Shown in pieces: positions 32,257 to 41,134 of a stretch of 64,000 nt of DNA. Each line of letters starts with the position of its first letter. Position 1 is the stretch's first letter. The position numbers and the translations under genes are program-made. Source of the DNA: Variovorax beijingensis (GTDB lineage: Bacteria > Pseudomonadota > Gammaproteobacteria > Burkholderiales > Burkholderiaceae_C); NCBI RefSeq assembly GCF_007828835.1, contig NZ_VIVL01000003.1:62001-126000 (forward strand). Direction: 5' to 3'. The notes under the pieces were generated by a model. The model saw only the letters and a program-made list of their open reading frames with translations. It ran no database searches and was not told the origin of the DNA.

Positions 32257-33651
32257 ATGCTGAAAATATTCTTCCTTGTCTTCATGGCGGGCGGCATTCC
32301 GGTGGCCGTGGCCATGGCCGGTGCCTCGCTGGCCTACATCCTCGCGAGCGGCAGCCTGCCGCCCTTCGTCGTGATCCACCGCATGGTGAGCGGCATCGAC
32401 AGCTTTCCGCTGCTGGCGGTGCCCTTCTTCATCCTGGCCGGCAACCTGATGAACAACGCGGGCATCACCACCCGCATCTACAACTTCGCGCTCGCGCTGG
32501 TGGGCTGGCTCAAGGGCGGCCTGGGCCATGTGAACGTGCTCGGCTCGGTGATCTTCGCAGGCATGAGCGGCACCGCCATTGCCGATGCCGCGGGCCTGGG
32601 CACCATCGAGATCAAGGCGATGAAGGAGCACGGCTATTCGACCGAGTTCGCGGTAGGCGTGACGGCCGCCTCGGCCACGCTGGGCCCGATCATTCCGCCC
32701 AGCCTGCCCTTCGTGATCTACGGGATGATGGCCAATGTGTCGGTGGGGGCGCTGTTCCTCGCGGGCATCTTGCCCGGCGCACTGCTGGCCATCCTGATGA
32801 TGCTCACGGTGGCCTACTTTGCGCACCGCAACGGCTGGGGCGGCGACGTCAAGTTCTCGAGCACGCGCTTCTTCAAGGCCATGTGCGAGCTCGCCGTGGT
32901 GATCGCCTGGCCGCTGCTGATGTGGCTGCTGGTGGCCAAGCTGGGCACGCCGCCGCAGCTCACGGTGTTGGCGGGCCTCGCATCGCTGTTCGTGCTCGAC
33001 CGGATCTTCCGCTTCGAGGCGCTGCTGCCCATCATGACGCCGGTGCTGCTGATCGGCGGCATGAGCACGGGCCTGTTCACACCCACCGAGGGCGCGATTG
33101 CCGCCTGCGTGTGGGCGATGATCCTGGGCTTTGGCTGGTACAAGACGCTGTCGTGGAAGATGTTCGTCAAGGTCTGCCTCGACACCATCGAGACCACCTC
33201 CACCGTGCTGTTCATCGTGGCGGCCGCGTCGATCTTCGGCTGGATGCTCACCGCCACCGGCGTGACCACCGACATCGCGAGCTGGGTGCTGGGCTTCACC
33301 AAGGAAGCCTGGGTGTTCCTGCTGCTGGCCAACCTGCTGATGCTGTTCGTGGGCTGCTTCCTGGAGCCGACGGCCGCCATCACCATTCTGGTTCCGATCC
33401 TGCTGCCGATTGCCACGCAACTCGGCGTGGACCCGATCCACTTCGGCCTGGTGATGGTGCTGAACCTGATGATCGGCCTGCTGCATCCGCCGATGGGCAT
33501 GGTGCTGTTCGTGCTGGCGCGCGTGGCGGGCCTGAGCTTCGAGCGCACGACGATGGCCATTCTTCCCTGGCTCATCCCGCTGCTGCTGGCACTGGTGGTG
33601 ATCACCTATGTACCTTCATTGGTACTCTGGCTGCCGAAAATGTTCTTCTGA
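32257..33651 (+). CDS. dctM: TRAP transporter large permease DctM
   Basis: A 464-residue membrane protein with about 12 to 14 hydrophobic segments. Typical DctM segments are FFILAGNLMNNAGITTRIY near 63, the first hairpin GSVIFAGMSGTAIADAAGLG near 96, TLGPIIPPSLPFVIYG near 142 and the second hairpin region LEPTAAITILVPILLPIA. Its length (464) is somewhat above the common 425-430 residues. It forms the sodium-driven transport core for the sugar acid handled by the downstream enzymes. Confidence 0.93.
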   Translation: MLKIFFLVFMAGGIPVAVAMAGASLAYILASGSLPPFVVIHRMVSGIDSFPLLAVPFFILAGNLMNNAGITTRIYNFALALVGWLKGGLGHVNVLGSVIFAGMSGTAIADAAGLGTIEIKAMKEHGYSTEFAVGVTAASATLGPIIPPSLPFVIYGMMANVSVGALFLAGILPGALLAILMMLTVAYFAHRNGWGGDVKFSSTRFFKAMCELAVVIAWPLLMWLLVAKLGTPPQLTVLAGLASLFVLDRIFRFEALLPIMTPVLLIGGMSTGLFTPTEGAIAACVWAMILGFGWYKTLSWKMFVKVCLDTIETTSTVLFIVAAASIFGWMLTATGVTTDIASWVLGFTKEAWVFLLLANLLMLFVGCFLEPTAAITILVPILLPIATQLGVDPIHFGLVMVLNLMIGLLHPPMGMVLFVLARVAGLSFERTTMAILPWLIPLLLALVVITYVPSLVLWLPKMFF

Positions 33652-33676
33652 TCCCCAACACAACACGAGTTCCACG

Positions 33677-35203
33677 ATGAATCCCTTCATTCGCCTGCAT
33701 CCGGCCGACGATGTCGTGATCGCGCGCAGCCAGCTGGTCGGCGGCGCCAAGGTCGAAGACTTTGCCGTGCGCGGCCTGATTCCCGCCGGGCACAAGGTGG
33801 CGACGCACGCCATTGCCGTTGGCGAACCGGTGCGCCGCTACAACCAGATCATCGGCTTCGCGAGCAAGCCGATCGCGGCCGGCGAGCACGTGCACACGCA
33901 CAACCTCGACATGGGCCCCGACAAGGGCGACTTCGAGCGCGACTACGCCTTCGGCGCCGACGTGAAGCCTGCGCCCGCGAAGCGCGAGGCCACCTTCATG
34001 GGCATCAAGCGGGCCGACGGCCGCGTGGCCACGCGCAACTACATCGGCGTGCTCACGAGCGTGAACTGCTCGGCCACCGCGGCGCGCGCCATTGCCGACC
34101 ACTTCTCGCGCAAGACCAATCCATCGGCGCTGGCCGGCTACCCGAATGTCGACGGCGTGGTGGCGCTCACCCACGGCACGGGCTGCGGCATGGACACGCA
34201 GGGCATGGGCATGCAGATCCTGGAGCGCACACTCACGGGCTATGCCACGCACCCGAACTTCGCGGGCGTGCTGGTGGTGGGCCTGGGCTGCGAGGCGAAC
34301 CAGATCAATGCCTGGCTCGCGACCGGCCACCTGGCCGAAGGCGAGAACTTCCGCACCTTCAACATCCAGGACACCGGCGGTACGCGCAAGACGGTCGACA
34401 AAGGCATCGCGCTGATCAACGAGATGCTGCTGCGCGCCAATGCGGTCAAGCGCGAACCCTGCAGCGCGGCGCACATCACGATCGGGCTGCAGTGCGGCGG
34501 CTCGGACGGGTATTCGGGCATCAGCGCCAACCCGGCGCTGGGTGCAGCGGTCGACCTGCTGGTGGCGCACGGCGGCACGGCCATCCTGAGCGAAACGCCC
34601 GAGGTCTATGGCGCCGAGCACCTGCTCACGCGCCGCGCCGTCCGGCGCGAGGTCGGCCAGAAGCTGGTGGACCGCATCAAGTGGTGGGAGCACTACACCG
34701 CAATCAACGAAGGCGAGATGAACAACAACCCCTCGCCGGGCAACAAGGCCGGCGGCCTCACGACCATCCTCGAAAAATCGCTCGGCGCGGTGGCCAAGGG
34801 CGGGACCAGCAACCTCGAGGCGGTGTACGAATACGCCGAGCCGGTCACGGCGCACGGCTTCGTCTACATGGACACGCCGGGCTACGACCCCGTGAGCGCC
34901 ACCGGGCAGGTCGCGGGCGGCGCGAACCTCATCTGCTTCACGACCGGACGCGGCTCGGCCTATGGCTGCGCGCCCTCCCCCTCGCTCAAGCTCGCGACCA
35001 ACTCGGCGCTGTGGCAGCGGCAGGAAGAGGACATGGACATCAACTGCGGCGAGATCGTGGATGGCACCAGTTCGATCCAGGAGATGGGGCAGCGCATCTT
35101 CGAACTGGTCTTGGCCACGGCATCCGGCGAACCCTCGAAAAGCGAGAAACATGGCTACGGCCAAAATGAATTCGTGCCGTGGCAAGTCGGCGCAGTCATG
35201 TAA
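33677..35203 (+). CDS. UxaA family sugar-acid dehydratase
   Basis: A 508-residue UxaA-family hydro-lyase (altronate/galactarate dehydratases). The N-terminal SAF-like domain (about 10-95) holds AVGEPVRRYNQIIGFA and VHTHNLDMGP. The catalytic part starts at VATRNYIGVLTSVNC near 117. Later motifs are HGTGCGMDTQG, GLGCEANQ, GLQCGGSDGYSGI and GRGSAYGCAPSPSLKLATN, with the conserved Cys residues of an iron-dependent enzyme. It should dehydrate an imported aldonate to a 2-keto-3-deoxy acid. It lies directly after the TRAP genes, and an Ldh2-type gene follows 7 bp on. The exact sugar acid is unknown. Confidence 0.87.
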   Translation: MNPFIRLHPADDVVIARSQLVGGAKVEDFAVRGLIPAGHKVATHAIAVGEPVRRYNQIIGFASKPIAAGEHVHTHNLDMGPDKGDFERDYAFGADVKPAPAKREATFMGIKRADGRVATRNYIGVLTSVNCSATAARAIADHFSRKTNPSALAGYPNVDGVVALTHGTGCGMDTQGMGMQILERTLTGYATHPNFAGVLVVGLGCEANQINAWLATGHLAEGENFRTFNIQDTGGTRKTVDKGIALINEMLLRANAVKREPCSAAHITIGLQCGGSDGYSGISANPALGAAVDLLVAHGGTAILSETPEVYGAEHLLTRRAVRREVGQKLVDRIKWWEHYTAINEGEMNNNPSPGNKAGGLTTILEKSLGAVAKGGTSNLEAVYEYAEPVTAHGFVYMDTPGYDPVSATGQVAGGANLICFTTGRGSAYGCAPSPSLKLATNSALWQRQEEDMDINCGEIVDGTSSIQEMGQRIFELVLATASGEPSKSEKHGYGQNEFVPWQVGAVM

Positions 35204-35210
35204 GGAACCT

Positions 35211-36269
35211 ATGTCCCAAACCCTTCCCGCCTCTGTTCTGCGATCGCAATGCGCCCGCATCCTCGAAGCCGCCGGCAGCACGCCGGCCGAAGCCGCGCAG
35301 GTGGCCGCGAACCTCGTGCTGGCCAACCTGAGCGGCCATGACTCGCACGGCGTGGGCATGCTGCCGCGCTATGTCGACGCCGTGGCCGAAGGCGGGCTCG
35401 TGCCGAATGCCGCGGTCAAGGTCAACACCGACATCGGCACCCTGCTCGCACTCGATGGCCAGCATGGCTACGGCCAGATCGTCGGCGTGCAGGCGATGGC
35501 GCTCGGCATCGAGCGGGCGAAGCAACACGGCAGCTGCATCTTCACGCTCGCGAATGCGCACCACCTGGGCCGCATCGGGCACTTCGCCGAAATGGCGACG
35601 ACCGAGGGCCTGGTCTCGATGCACTTCGTCAACGTGCTGTCGCGGCCCGTGGTGGCGCCATGGGGCGGCGGCGACGGACGCTTCGGCACCAACCCGTGCT
35701 GCATCGGCATTCCGCTGGCGGGCGCCGAGCCCTTCCTGCTCGACTTCGCGACCAGCCGCGTGGCGCAGGGCAAGATGCGCGTCGCCCACAACAAGGGCGA
35801 ACGCGTGCCCGACGGCTACCTGATCGACGAGCGCGGCGCGCCCACCAACGACCCGGGCGTGGTCGTAGTGCCGCAGTCCAATGGCCTGTTCGGCGCGCTC
35901 ATGACCTTCGGCGAACACAAGGGCTACGGCATGGCGATGGCCTGCGAGCTGCTGGGCGGCGCACTCACCGGCGGCGGCACCTGGCACCGCCCGGCCGACA
36001 CGGCGCGTACGGTGCTCAACGGCATGCTGACGATCCTGATCGACCCCGCCAGGCTCGGCACCCAGGAGAGCTTCGCGCAGGAAGCGACAGCCTTCGTCGA
36101 CTGGCTGCGCCAGAGCCCGCCGGGCGCCGGTTTCGACCAGGTGCAGATCGCGGGCGAGCCGGAGCGCGCCGCACGCGTGGCGCGCGAGCGCGACGGCATC
36201 TGGCTGGACGATGCGACGTGGAGCGAGATCGTCGCGGCCGGGGCCAAGGTGGGCGTGGCCGTCGCGTAG
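35211..36269 (+). CDS. Ldh2 (malate/L-lactate dehydrogenase-like) family oxidoreductase
   Basis: A 352-residue member of the Ldh_2 family (malate/L-sulfolactate dehydrogenases, 2,3-diketo-L-gulonate reductase YiaK). It shows the family motif SGHDSHGVGMLPRY (41-54, with the conserved His), LALDGQHGYGQIVG near 82, and AHHLGRIGHFAEMA and GTNPCCIGIPLAG. These enzymes act on 2-hydroxy acids or 2-keto sugar acids with NAD(P). It could oxidise L-lactate released by the pathway or a sugar-acid intermediate; neither is proven. ATG 35211 lies 7 bp after the dehydratase stop, preceded by AAGGA. Confidence 0.87.
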   Translation: MSQTLPASVLRSQCARILEAAGSTPAEAAQVAANLVLANLSGHDSHGVGMLPRYVDAVAEGGLVPNAAVKVNTDIGTLLALDGQHGYGQIVGVQAMALGIERAKQHGSCIFTLANAHHLGRIGHFAEMATTEGLVSMHFVNVLSRPVVAPWGGGDGRFGTNPCCIGIPLAGAEPFLLDFATSRVAQGKMRVAHNKGERVPDGYLIDERGAPTNDPGVVVVPQSNGLFGALMTFGEHKGYGMAMACELLGGALTGGGTWHRPADTARTVLNGMLTILIDPARLGTQESFAQEATAFVDWLRQSPPGAGFDQVQIAGEPERAARVARERDGIWLDDATWSEIVAAGAKVGVAVA

Positions 36270-36285
36270 CAAAGGGCGCTGGTGT

Positions 36286-37173
36286 CTACCGGCGCGCGTT
36301 GCGCGACTTCTGGCTCAGCACGATCGCAATGCCGCCCAGGATGGCCACCGAGGCGGCCGCCAGCCGCGGCGTGATCGCCTCCGACAGCAGCAGCACGCCG
36401 CCGAACGCGGCCAGCAGCGGCACCGACAGCTGCACGGTGGCCGCCTGCATGGCCGACAGGCGCGCCAGCGCCGCATACCAGACGACATAACCGAGGCCCG
36501 AGGTCAATGCGCCGGAGGCCACGGCCAGCGCGATGCCGGTGGCATCCGCATGGGCGCGCATCATGAAGGCAAGGCTCAGCGCCAGCGCCAGCGGCACGGC
36601 CCGCATGAAGTTGCGGCCGGTGGCGGCCAGTGGATCGGGCACGCCGCGGCCGCGCAGCGAATACACGCCCCATGCCACGCCGGCGATGGCCATCAGCACG
36701 GCGCCGAGCAGCGGCGGCGCCGCGACGCCCGGCAGCACCAGGTAGACGAGCCCGCCGGCCGCCAGCACGAAGCCGAGCCATGCCACGGGCCCGAAGCGCT
36801 CGCCGGAGCCCAGGCCCGCGCCCAGCATCGTGAGCTGCACAGCGCCGAACAGGATCAGCGCGCCCGTGCCCGCGGAAAGGCTGAGGTAGGCAAAGGAGAA
36901 GAACGCGACGTAGGCGAACAGCATGGCGGCCGCAAGCCAGTCGGCGCGGCCGGGCACAGCAGGCCGCGCCCGGAACTGCACGACGAGCGCGAGCGTGAGC
37001 GCACCGGACACCAGCCGGATGCTGCCGAAGCTGGCCGGATCGATGCCGCGCTGCTGCAACGCCAGCCGGCACAACAGCGAATTGGCCGCGAACGCCACCA
37101 TGGCCACCGCGGTCAGCGCGACGGTCTGCAGGGTGGACGGCGCGCGGCGCACCTCGGAGATGGCTTCAGACAT
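36286..37173 (-). CDS. EamA/DMT family transporter
   Basis: A 295-residue inner-membrane protein of the drug/metabolite transporter superfamily, with ten predicted hydrophobic segments in two EamA repeats (about 18-140 and 155-288). SIRLVSGALTLAL and GLGYVVWYAALARLSAMQA are typical conserved segments. The function is probably small-molecule export, and the substrate is unknown. It overlaps the DUF2182 gene by 8 bp and so is the last of a three-gene operon with DUF1326 and DUF2182. Confidence 0.88.
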   Translation of the reverse strand: MSEAISEVRRAPSTLQTVALTAVAMVAFAANSLLCRLALQQRGIDPASFGSIRLVSGALTLALVVQFRARPAVPGRADWLAAAMLFAYVAFFSFAYLSLSAGTGALILFGAVQLTMLGAGLGSGERFGPVAWLGFVLAAGGLVYLVLPGVAAPPLLGAVLMAIAGVAWGVYSLRGRGVPDPLAATGRNFMRAVPLALALSLAFMMRAHADATGIALAVASGALTSGLGYVVWYAALARLSAMQAATVQLSVPLLAAFGGVLLLSEAITPRLAAASVAILGGIAIVLSQKSRNARR

Positions 37174-37990
37174 GCGTCGCCACCATGAAAGCCGCCCAAC
37201 CCAGCAGCGCGAAGCCCATCGGTGCGCTCAGGCGATGGCCCCAGGGAACGTTCTTTTCCAGCGCCATGGCCGCGGCCAGCAGAAGCATCCAGCCCAGGCT
37301 GCCGGTGCCGAGCGCGAACATCAGCAGCATCAGCGCCCAGCAGCAGCCGACGCAGAACAGGCCGTGGTGCAGGCCCAGCGCGAAGGCCTGGCGGGCCTGC
37401 GCACGGCCGCGCCAGTGCTCGATGACAAAGCCGAGCGGTGTGCGGCACTTCTCGAGGCACTTGTGCTTGAGGCTGCTGAACTGGAAGGCGCCGGCCAGCG
37501 CGATGGTCGCGGCGCCGATCACCCAGCCGTGCCAGGCCAGCGTGGGCGCACTCGCGAGCAGCGCCAGCACCGCGCTGTGGAGCCCGTGCGCCAGCAGCCC
37601 GAAGGCACCCCACACGGCCATATAGCCGAGCCCCAGCATCACGAGCAGGCGCGCGTGGTCCGAGCGCGCCGCGGTCAGGCGGTCGAAGGCGTTGAACAGC
37701 GGCAGCGTGGTCGGCAGCATCATGGCCATTGTCATGAGGATCCACGCAAAGGCATAGAGCACAGCAGGCACGACCACGCCGCCGGCGGGAATGGCCTGGC
37801 ACAGGAACGCGGCCGGCCCGGAGGCGGTCCAGTCGCCGTGTTCGAGATAGCGTCCGTAAGGGCTGCGCGCCCAGGCCCACAACACCACCCACGCGAGCAT
37901 GACCAGCGCGGCAAGAACCGGCAGGAACACGCGTCGGTGGCTCACGGCAGTGCGAGCAGCCCCCTTCGGAACGGCCGGGCGGAGGCTCAT
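37166..37990 (-). CDS. DUF2182 membrane protein with Cys/Met-rich motifs
   Basis: A 274-residue membrane protein with about six to seven hydrophobic segments. Conserved-looking potential metal ligands are the Met-rich MTMAMMLP (86-93), KHKCLEKCRTP (Cys178, Cys182) and HHGLFCVGCCWALM (Cys213, Cys216, Cys217). DUF2182 has no assigned function; members often adjoin DUF1326 genes, as here (ATGA overlap). The ligand pattern suggests handling of a soft metal such as copper, which is inference. ATG 37990 was chosen because the longer frame upstream lies within the DUF1326 gene. Confidence 0.85.
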   Translation of the reverse strand: MSLRPAVPKGAARTAVSHRRVFLPVLAALVMLAWVVLWAWARSPYGRYLEHGDWTASGPAAFLCQAIPAGGVVVPAVLYAFAWILMTMAMMLPTTLPLFNAFDRLTAARSDHARLLVMLGLGYMAVWGAFGLLAHGLHSAVLALLASAPTLAWHGWVIGAATIALAGAFQFSSLKHKCLEKCRTPLGFVIEHWRGRAQARQAFALGLHHGLFCVGCCWALMLLMFALGTGSLGWMLLLAAAMALEKNVPWGHRLSAPMGFALLGWAAFMVATHV

Positions 37991-38589
37991 GCGTCGAAGA
38001 CGAAGGTGCTCTGCAGGGCGTTGTGGTTCTTGATGTCGAGATCGATGCCGAGGGCAGGGTTCTTCGAGCGGTAGGTTGGCGCCTTGCCGACGAACACCGG
38101 CGCGCCCGGCACCGTCGAGAACACGGTGTCCGACAGCGTGGTCTGGCCGCCGGTGGCGCCGCGGTAGGGCTCGAGTTCGGCGTAGTAGTCCTTGCCGATT
38201 TCCAACTCGCCCTTGCCTTCGTTCACGGTGAAGCGGATCGGCGCCCGCTCGACCGACACCACCTGGCCGATGAGGGCGGCCAGATCGGCGATGGGTCCGC
38301 CGGCCTTCCCGGTGTAGACCTTGAGCAGCGCCTCTTCCTGCGCCTTGGAGGCGTTTTCGTCGACGAAGATCGCCGCCGTCCAGTTGCCTTCGAGGATGTT
38401 TCCGGGCACATGCGCCACGGCCGCGATGGTGTTGCCGCCGACGTCGACGCCGTCGATGGTTCCCTTGTCGATGCGCCACGCGACGATGGTGTCGCAGGTG
38501 CCGTTGTCAGGATCCTCGCCGATCCAGCAGGGACACAGAACGTTGCAGTTGCATACCTCGAGCAGGCGACCTTCCAGGTGATAGCTCAT
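37987..38589 (-). CDS. DUF1326 protein with N-terminal CxCx3CxC motif
   Basis: A 200-residue soluble protein of family DUF1326. The N terminus MSYHLEGRLLEVCNCNVLCP carries Cys13, Cys15, Cys19 and (next residue after Pro) Cys21, with Cys32 close behind, a likely metal site. The rest is beta-rich (GKGELEIGKDYYAELEPY). There is no signal peptide, so it is cytosolic. It is the promoter-proximal gene of the DUF1326-DUF2182-EamA operon. It may bind a metal or cofactor passed to or from the DUF2182 membrane protein; the family function is unknown. Confidence 0.86.
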   Translation of the reverse strand: MSYHLEGRLLEVCNCNVLCPCWIGEDPDNGTCDTIVAWRIDKGTIDGVDVGGNTIAAVAHVPGNILEGNWTAAIFVDENASKAQEEALLKVYTGKAGGPIADLAALIGQVVSVERAPIRFTVNEGKGELEIGKDYYAELEPYRGATGGQTTLSDTVFSTVPGAPVFVGKAPTYRSKNPALGIDLDIKNHNALQSTFVFDA

Positions 38590-38738
38590 ACGAACCTCCG
38601 TTCAGAAGCCACACGAACACAGGCTTGTCGCCGCGACTCAGCGGCAAGGGGGCGCTGATCCTACGCTTCGCGATGAAGCAAGTCGAGTGCGATGCCGCGC
38701 CCCGCGCCCTCCCCTGGGTACCCCATTGCCGCCTCGGA

Positions 38739-40262
38739 TCAGCTGCGGCTCGCGTCGTGCGCCGGCTTGCCGACCTGCACGCTCACTTCCTCGCCCTTGA
38801 GCTTCGCCTGCACGGCCTTGATGGCCTTGTCGAGCCGCGCGCCGTAGTCGGCATCGGCCTGGCGGAAGTAGCTCACCGAACGGTCGATGATGTCCTGCCG
38901 CGTCACCGCGCCCAGGCCGCCCGCGATGTTGTTCACCAGCCGTTCCTTGGCGGCTTCGTCCATCAGGCGGTAGAGGTCGCCGGCCTGCACGAAGTCGTTG
39001 TCCTCGGGGTGCTTCTGCCACTGGTGGCTGCCGGTCCAGCCATGGATCTCGAGCGGTGCGTAGACCGGCTCGTTGCTCTGCTTGGGTGCGTTGCTGAAGC
39101 TGTTGGGCTCGTAGTTGGGACCGCGGCCGCCGTTGCCGTCGCCGCGCATCGCGCCATCGCGGCCGTAGTTCTGCGCCGTGGTGGCGTGCGGGCGGTTCAC
39201 CGGCAGCTGCGTGTGGTTGATGCCCAGGCGGTAGCGCTGCGTGTCGCCGTAGCTGAACAGCCGGCCCTGCAGCATCTTGTCGGGCGAAGGGCCGATGCCG
39301 GGCACGAAGTTGGCCGGGTTGAACGCGGCCTGCTCGATCTCGGCAAAGTAGTTGTCGGGATTTCGGTTGAGCGTGAGGATGCCGATGTCGATCTTCGGAT
39401 AGTCCTTGTGCGACCAGACCTTGGTCAGGTCGAAGGGGTTGAAGCGGTAGGTCTGCGCCTCGGCCACCGGCATGATCTGCACCTGGACGCGCCAGCTCGG
39501 GAACTCGCCGCGCTCGATCGAATGCAGCAGGTCGAGGTGGTGGTGGTTCGGGTTTTCGCCGCCCACGCGCTGCGCCTCTTCGGCCACGAAGGTCTCGATG
39601 CCCTGGTTGGTCTTGAAGTGGTACTTGACCCAGAAGGCCTCGCCCTTGGCGTTCACCCACTGGAAGGTGTGCGAGCCGAAGCCGTCCATGTGGCGGTAGC
39701 TCTTCGGAATGCCGCGGTCGCCGAACAGCCAGGTGAACTGGTGCGTGGCCTCGGGCGAATGCGAGAAGAAGTCCCAGGCGTTGTTGGGCTCCTGCACATG
39801 GCTGTAGGGATCGCGCTTCTGCGAGTGGATGAAGTCGGGAAACTTGAGCGGATCGCGGATGAAGAAGACCGGCGTGTTGTTGCCGACGAGGTCGTAGTTG
39901 CCTTCTTCGGTATAGAACTTGAGGGCGAAGCCGCGCGGGTCGCGCACGGTGTCGGCCGAGCCGAGTTCGAGCGCCACGGTTGAGAAGCGCGCCAGCACCT
40001 CGGTCTTCTTGCCGACCTGGCTCAGAAACCTGGCCTTGGTCCATTTCGACACGTCGGCCGTGACCTCGAAGGTGCCGAAGGCGCCCGAACCGCGCGCATG
40101 CACCACGCGCTCCGGAATGCGCTCACGGTCGAAGCGAGCGAGCTTTTCGATCAGGTGGTGGTCCTGCATCAGCACGGGGCCGCCGGGGCCCGCCGTCTGC
40201 GACTGCTGGTTGTTCTCGACGGGCGCGCCGTTTTCGGTGGTGAGCTTGCGGGAATCGGTCAT
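38739..40262 (-). CDS. katA: monofunctional haem catalase
   Basis: A 507-residue small-subunit catalase converting hydrogen peroxide to water and oxygen. Key residues are the distal His55 in FDRERIPERVVHARG (44-58), Asn128/129 in GNNTPVFF, and proximal haem ligand Tyr338 in RLFSYGDTQRYRLG. ATG 40262 gives the normal N terminus MTDSRKLTTENGAPV; an upstream in-frame ATG adds 12 unlikely residues. Upstream lies an OxyR-like repeat at 40336-40350. No catalytic residue is missing. An alternative long frame over the same DNA (38638-40044) is a shadow. Confidence 0.95.
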   Translation of the reverse strand: MTDSRKLTTENGAPVENNQQSQTAGPGGPVLMQDHHLIEKLARFDRERIPERVVHARGSGAFGTFEVTADVSKWTKARFLSQVGKKTEVLARFSTVALELGSADTVRDPRGFALKFYTEEGNYDLVGNNTPVFFIRDPLKFPDFIHSQKRDPYSHVQEPNNAWDFFSHSPEATHQFTWLFGDRGIPKSYRHMDGFGSHTFQWVNAKGEAFWVKYHFKTNQGIETFVAEEAQRVGGENPNHHHLDLLHSIERGEFPSWRVQVQIMPVAEAQTYRFNPFDLTKVWSHKDYPKIDIGILTLNRNPDNYFAEIEQAAFNPANFVPGIGPSPDKMLQGRLFSYGDTQRYRLGINHTQLPVNRPHATTAQNYGRDGAMRGDGNGGRGPNYEPNSFSNAPKQSNEPVYAPLEIHGWTGSHQWQKHPEDNDFVQAGDLYRLMDEAAKERLVNNIAGGLGAVTRQDIIDRSVSYFRQADADYGARLDKAIKAVQAKLKGEEVSVQVGKPAHDASRS

Positions 40263-40324
40263 GGGTGGGCTTCCTCTTGAGTTGATGAGCCCATGCATTC
40301 TCTCAATGGACGCAGCCCTGCTGC

Positions 40325-40361
40325 ATCACATTGAGCTATCGCCTCGATAGGCGGCCGACCT
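40325..40361 (-). promoter_or_regulatory. OxyR-like site upstream of katA
   Basis: The core CTAT-N7-ATAG (40336-40350, reading CTATCG-CCT-CGATAG) matches exactly the two inner quarters of the OxyR consensus ATAG-N7-CTAT-N7-ATAG-N7-CTAT. The outer quarters at 40325-40328 and 40358-40361 match poorly. It lies about 75-100 bp upstream of the katA start and touches the slmA stop codon. Confidence 0.5.
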
Positions 40362-41013
40362 AGACGATCAGCGCGATCGTGGCTTCGAGGTGCTCCGACG
40401 GCGCCCGGCGGAAGCCCGAGCGCGTGAAGCGCTGCAGCTGCCCGACCACGAAGGCCGTGAGCGCGGCGGCGCGCACCTGCGCATCGACGCTCGGGGTGGC
40501 CGAGCCGTCCGCGGCGGCTGCCCCGCGCAGCACCTGGCGCAGGGTGGCTTCGATCTTGTCGAAGAACTGGTTCATGCGCTGCTGGAGACGCTCGTTCTCG
40601 AACACCAGCGCGTCGCCCACCATGACGCGCGTCATGCCGGGGTTGCGCTCGGCAAACTGCACCAGCAGCGTGAGGATCTTTGCGGCCTGCTGGGCCCCCG
40701 TCGCGCCTTCGCGCTCGAGGATCTGGTTCACCAGCGTGAAGACGCTCTGCTCGATGAAGTCGATCAGGCCTTCGAACATCTGGGCCTTGCTCGCGAAGTG
40801 GCGGTAGAGCGCGGCTTCGCTGACGTCGAGCCGCGCGGCCAGTGCCGCGGTCGTCACCCGCTCGGCGCCGGGCTGCTCGAGCATGGCGGCCAGCGCCTGC
40901 AGGATCTGCACGCGCCGCTCCCCGGGCTTGGGACGCTTTCGGACCGGCGCGACGGGCGTCGACGTCTCGGTAGGGGTTTCTGTGCCGGGATGGCTTGTCT
41001 CTTCGTTCTGCAT
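40360..41013 (-). CDS. slmA: nucleoid occlusion factor SlmA
   Basis: A 217-residue TetR-fold DNA-binding protein that blocks FtsZ assembly over the nucleoid. The segments RRVQILQALAAMLEQPGAER, VTTAALAARLDVSEAALYRH (53-72) and FASKAQMFEGLIDFIEQSVF align with E. coli SlmA. ERNPGMTRVMVGDALVFENE and LQQRMNQFFDKIEATLRQVL follow it too. The N terminus has an extra acidic/Thr-rich leader of about 25 residues. Identity is from recall of SlmA sequence features. It is usually near argB in this family; here they are about 7.7 kb apart. The katA gene lies downstream. Confidence 0.88.
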   Translation of the reverse strand: MQNEETSHPGTETPTETSTPVAPVRKRPKPGERRVQILQALAAMLEQPGAERVTTAALAARLDVSEAALYRHFASKAQMFEGLIDFIEQSVFTLVNQILEREGATGAQQAAKILTLLVQFAERNPGMTRVMVGDALVFENERLQQRMNQFFDKIEATLRQVLRGAAAADGSATPSVDAQVRAAALTAFVVGQLQRFTRSGFRRAPSEHLEATIALIV

Positions 41014-41134
41014 GGAAGCGCGTGCAAAGATGTAATCAATTGATTCTCGCACAGGGCCGCGCAGTGAGCGCGCGCAAACCGGCCCCGGGGAAAGCTCGTA
41101 CAGAATCGGCCCATCCAACCAAGCAAGAGTTCTC

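Noticed and set aside
30640-33486. A 948-codon minus-strand frame opposite the TRAP genes
   Set aside because: Composition is His/Asp/Arg-rich and repetitive, with no domain; dctP, dctQ and dctM on the other strand are unmistakable.
38638-40044. A second long minus-strand frame overlapping katA in another phase
   Set aside because: No catalase or other motif; katA itself contains all catalytic residues in its own frame.
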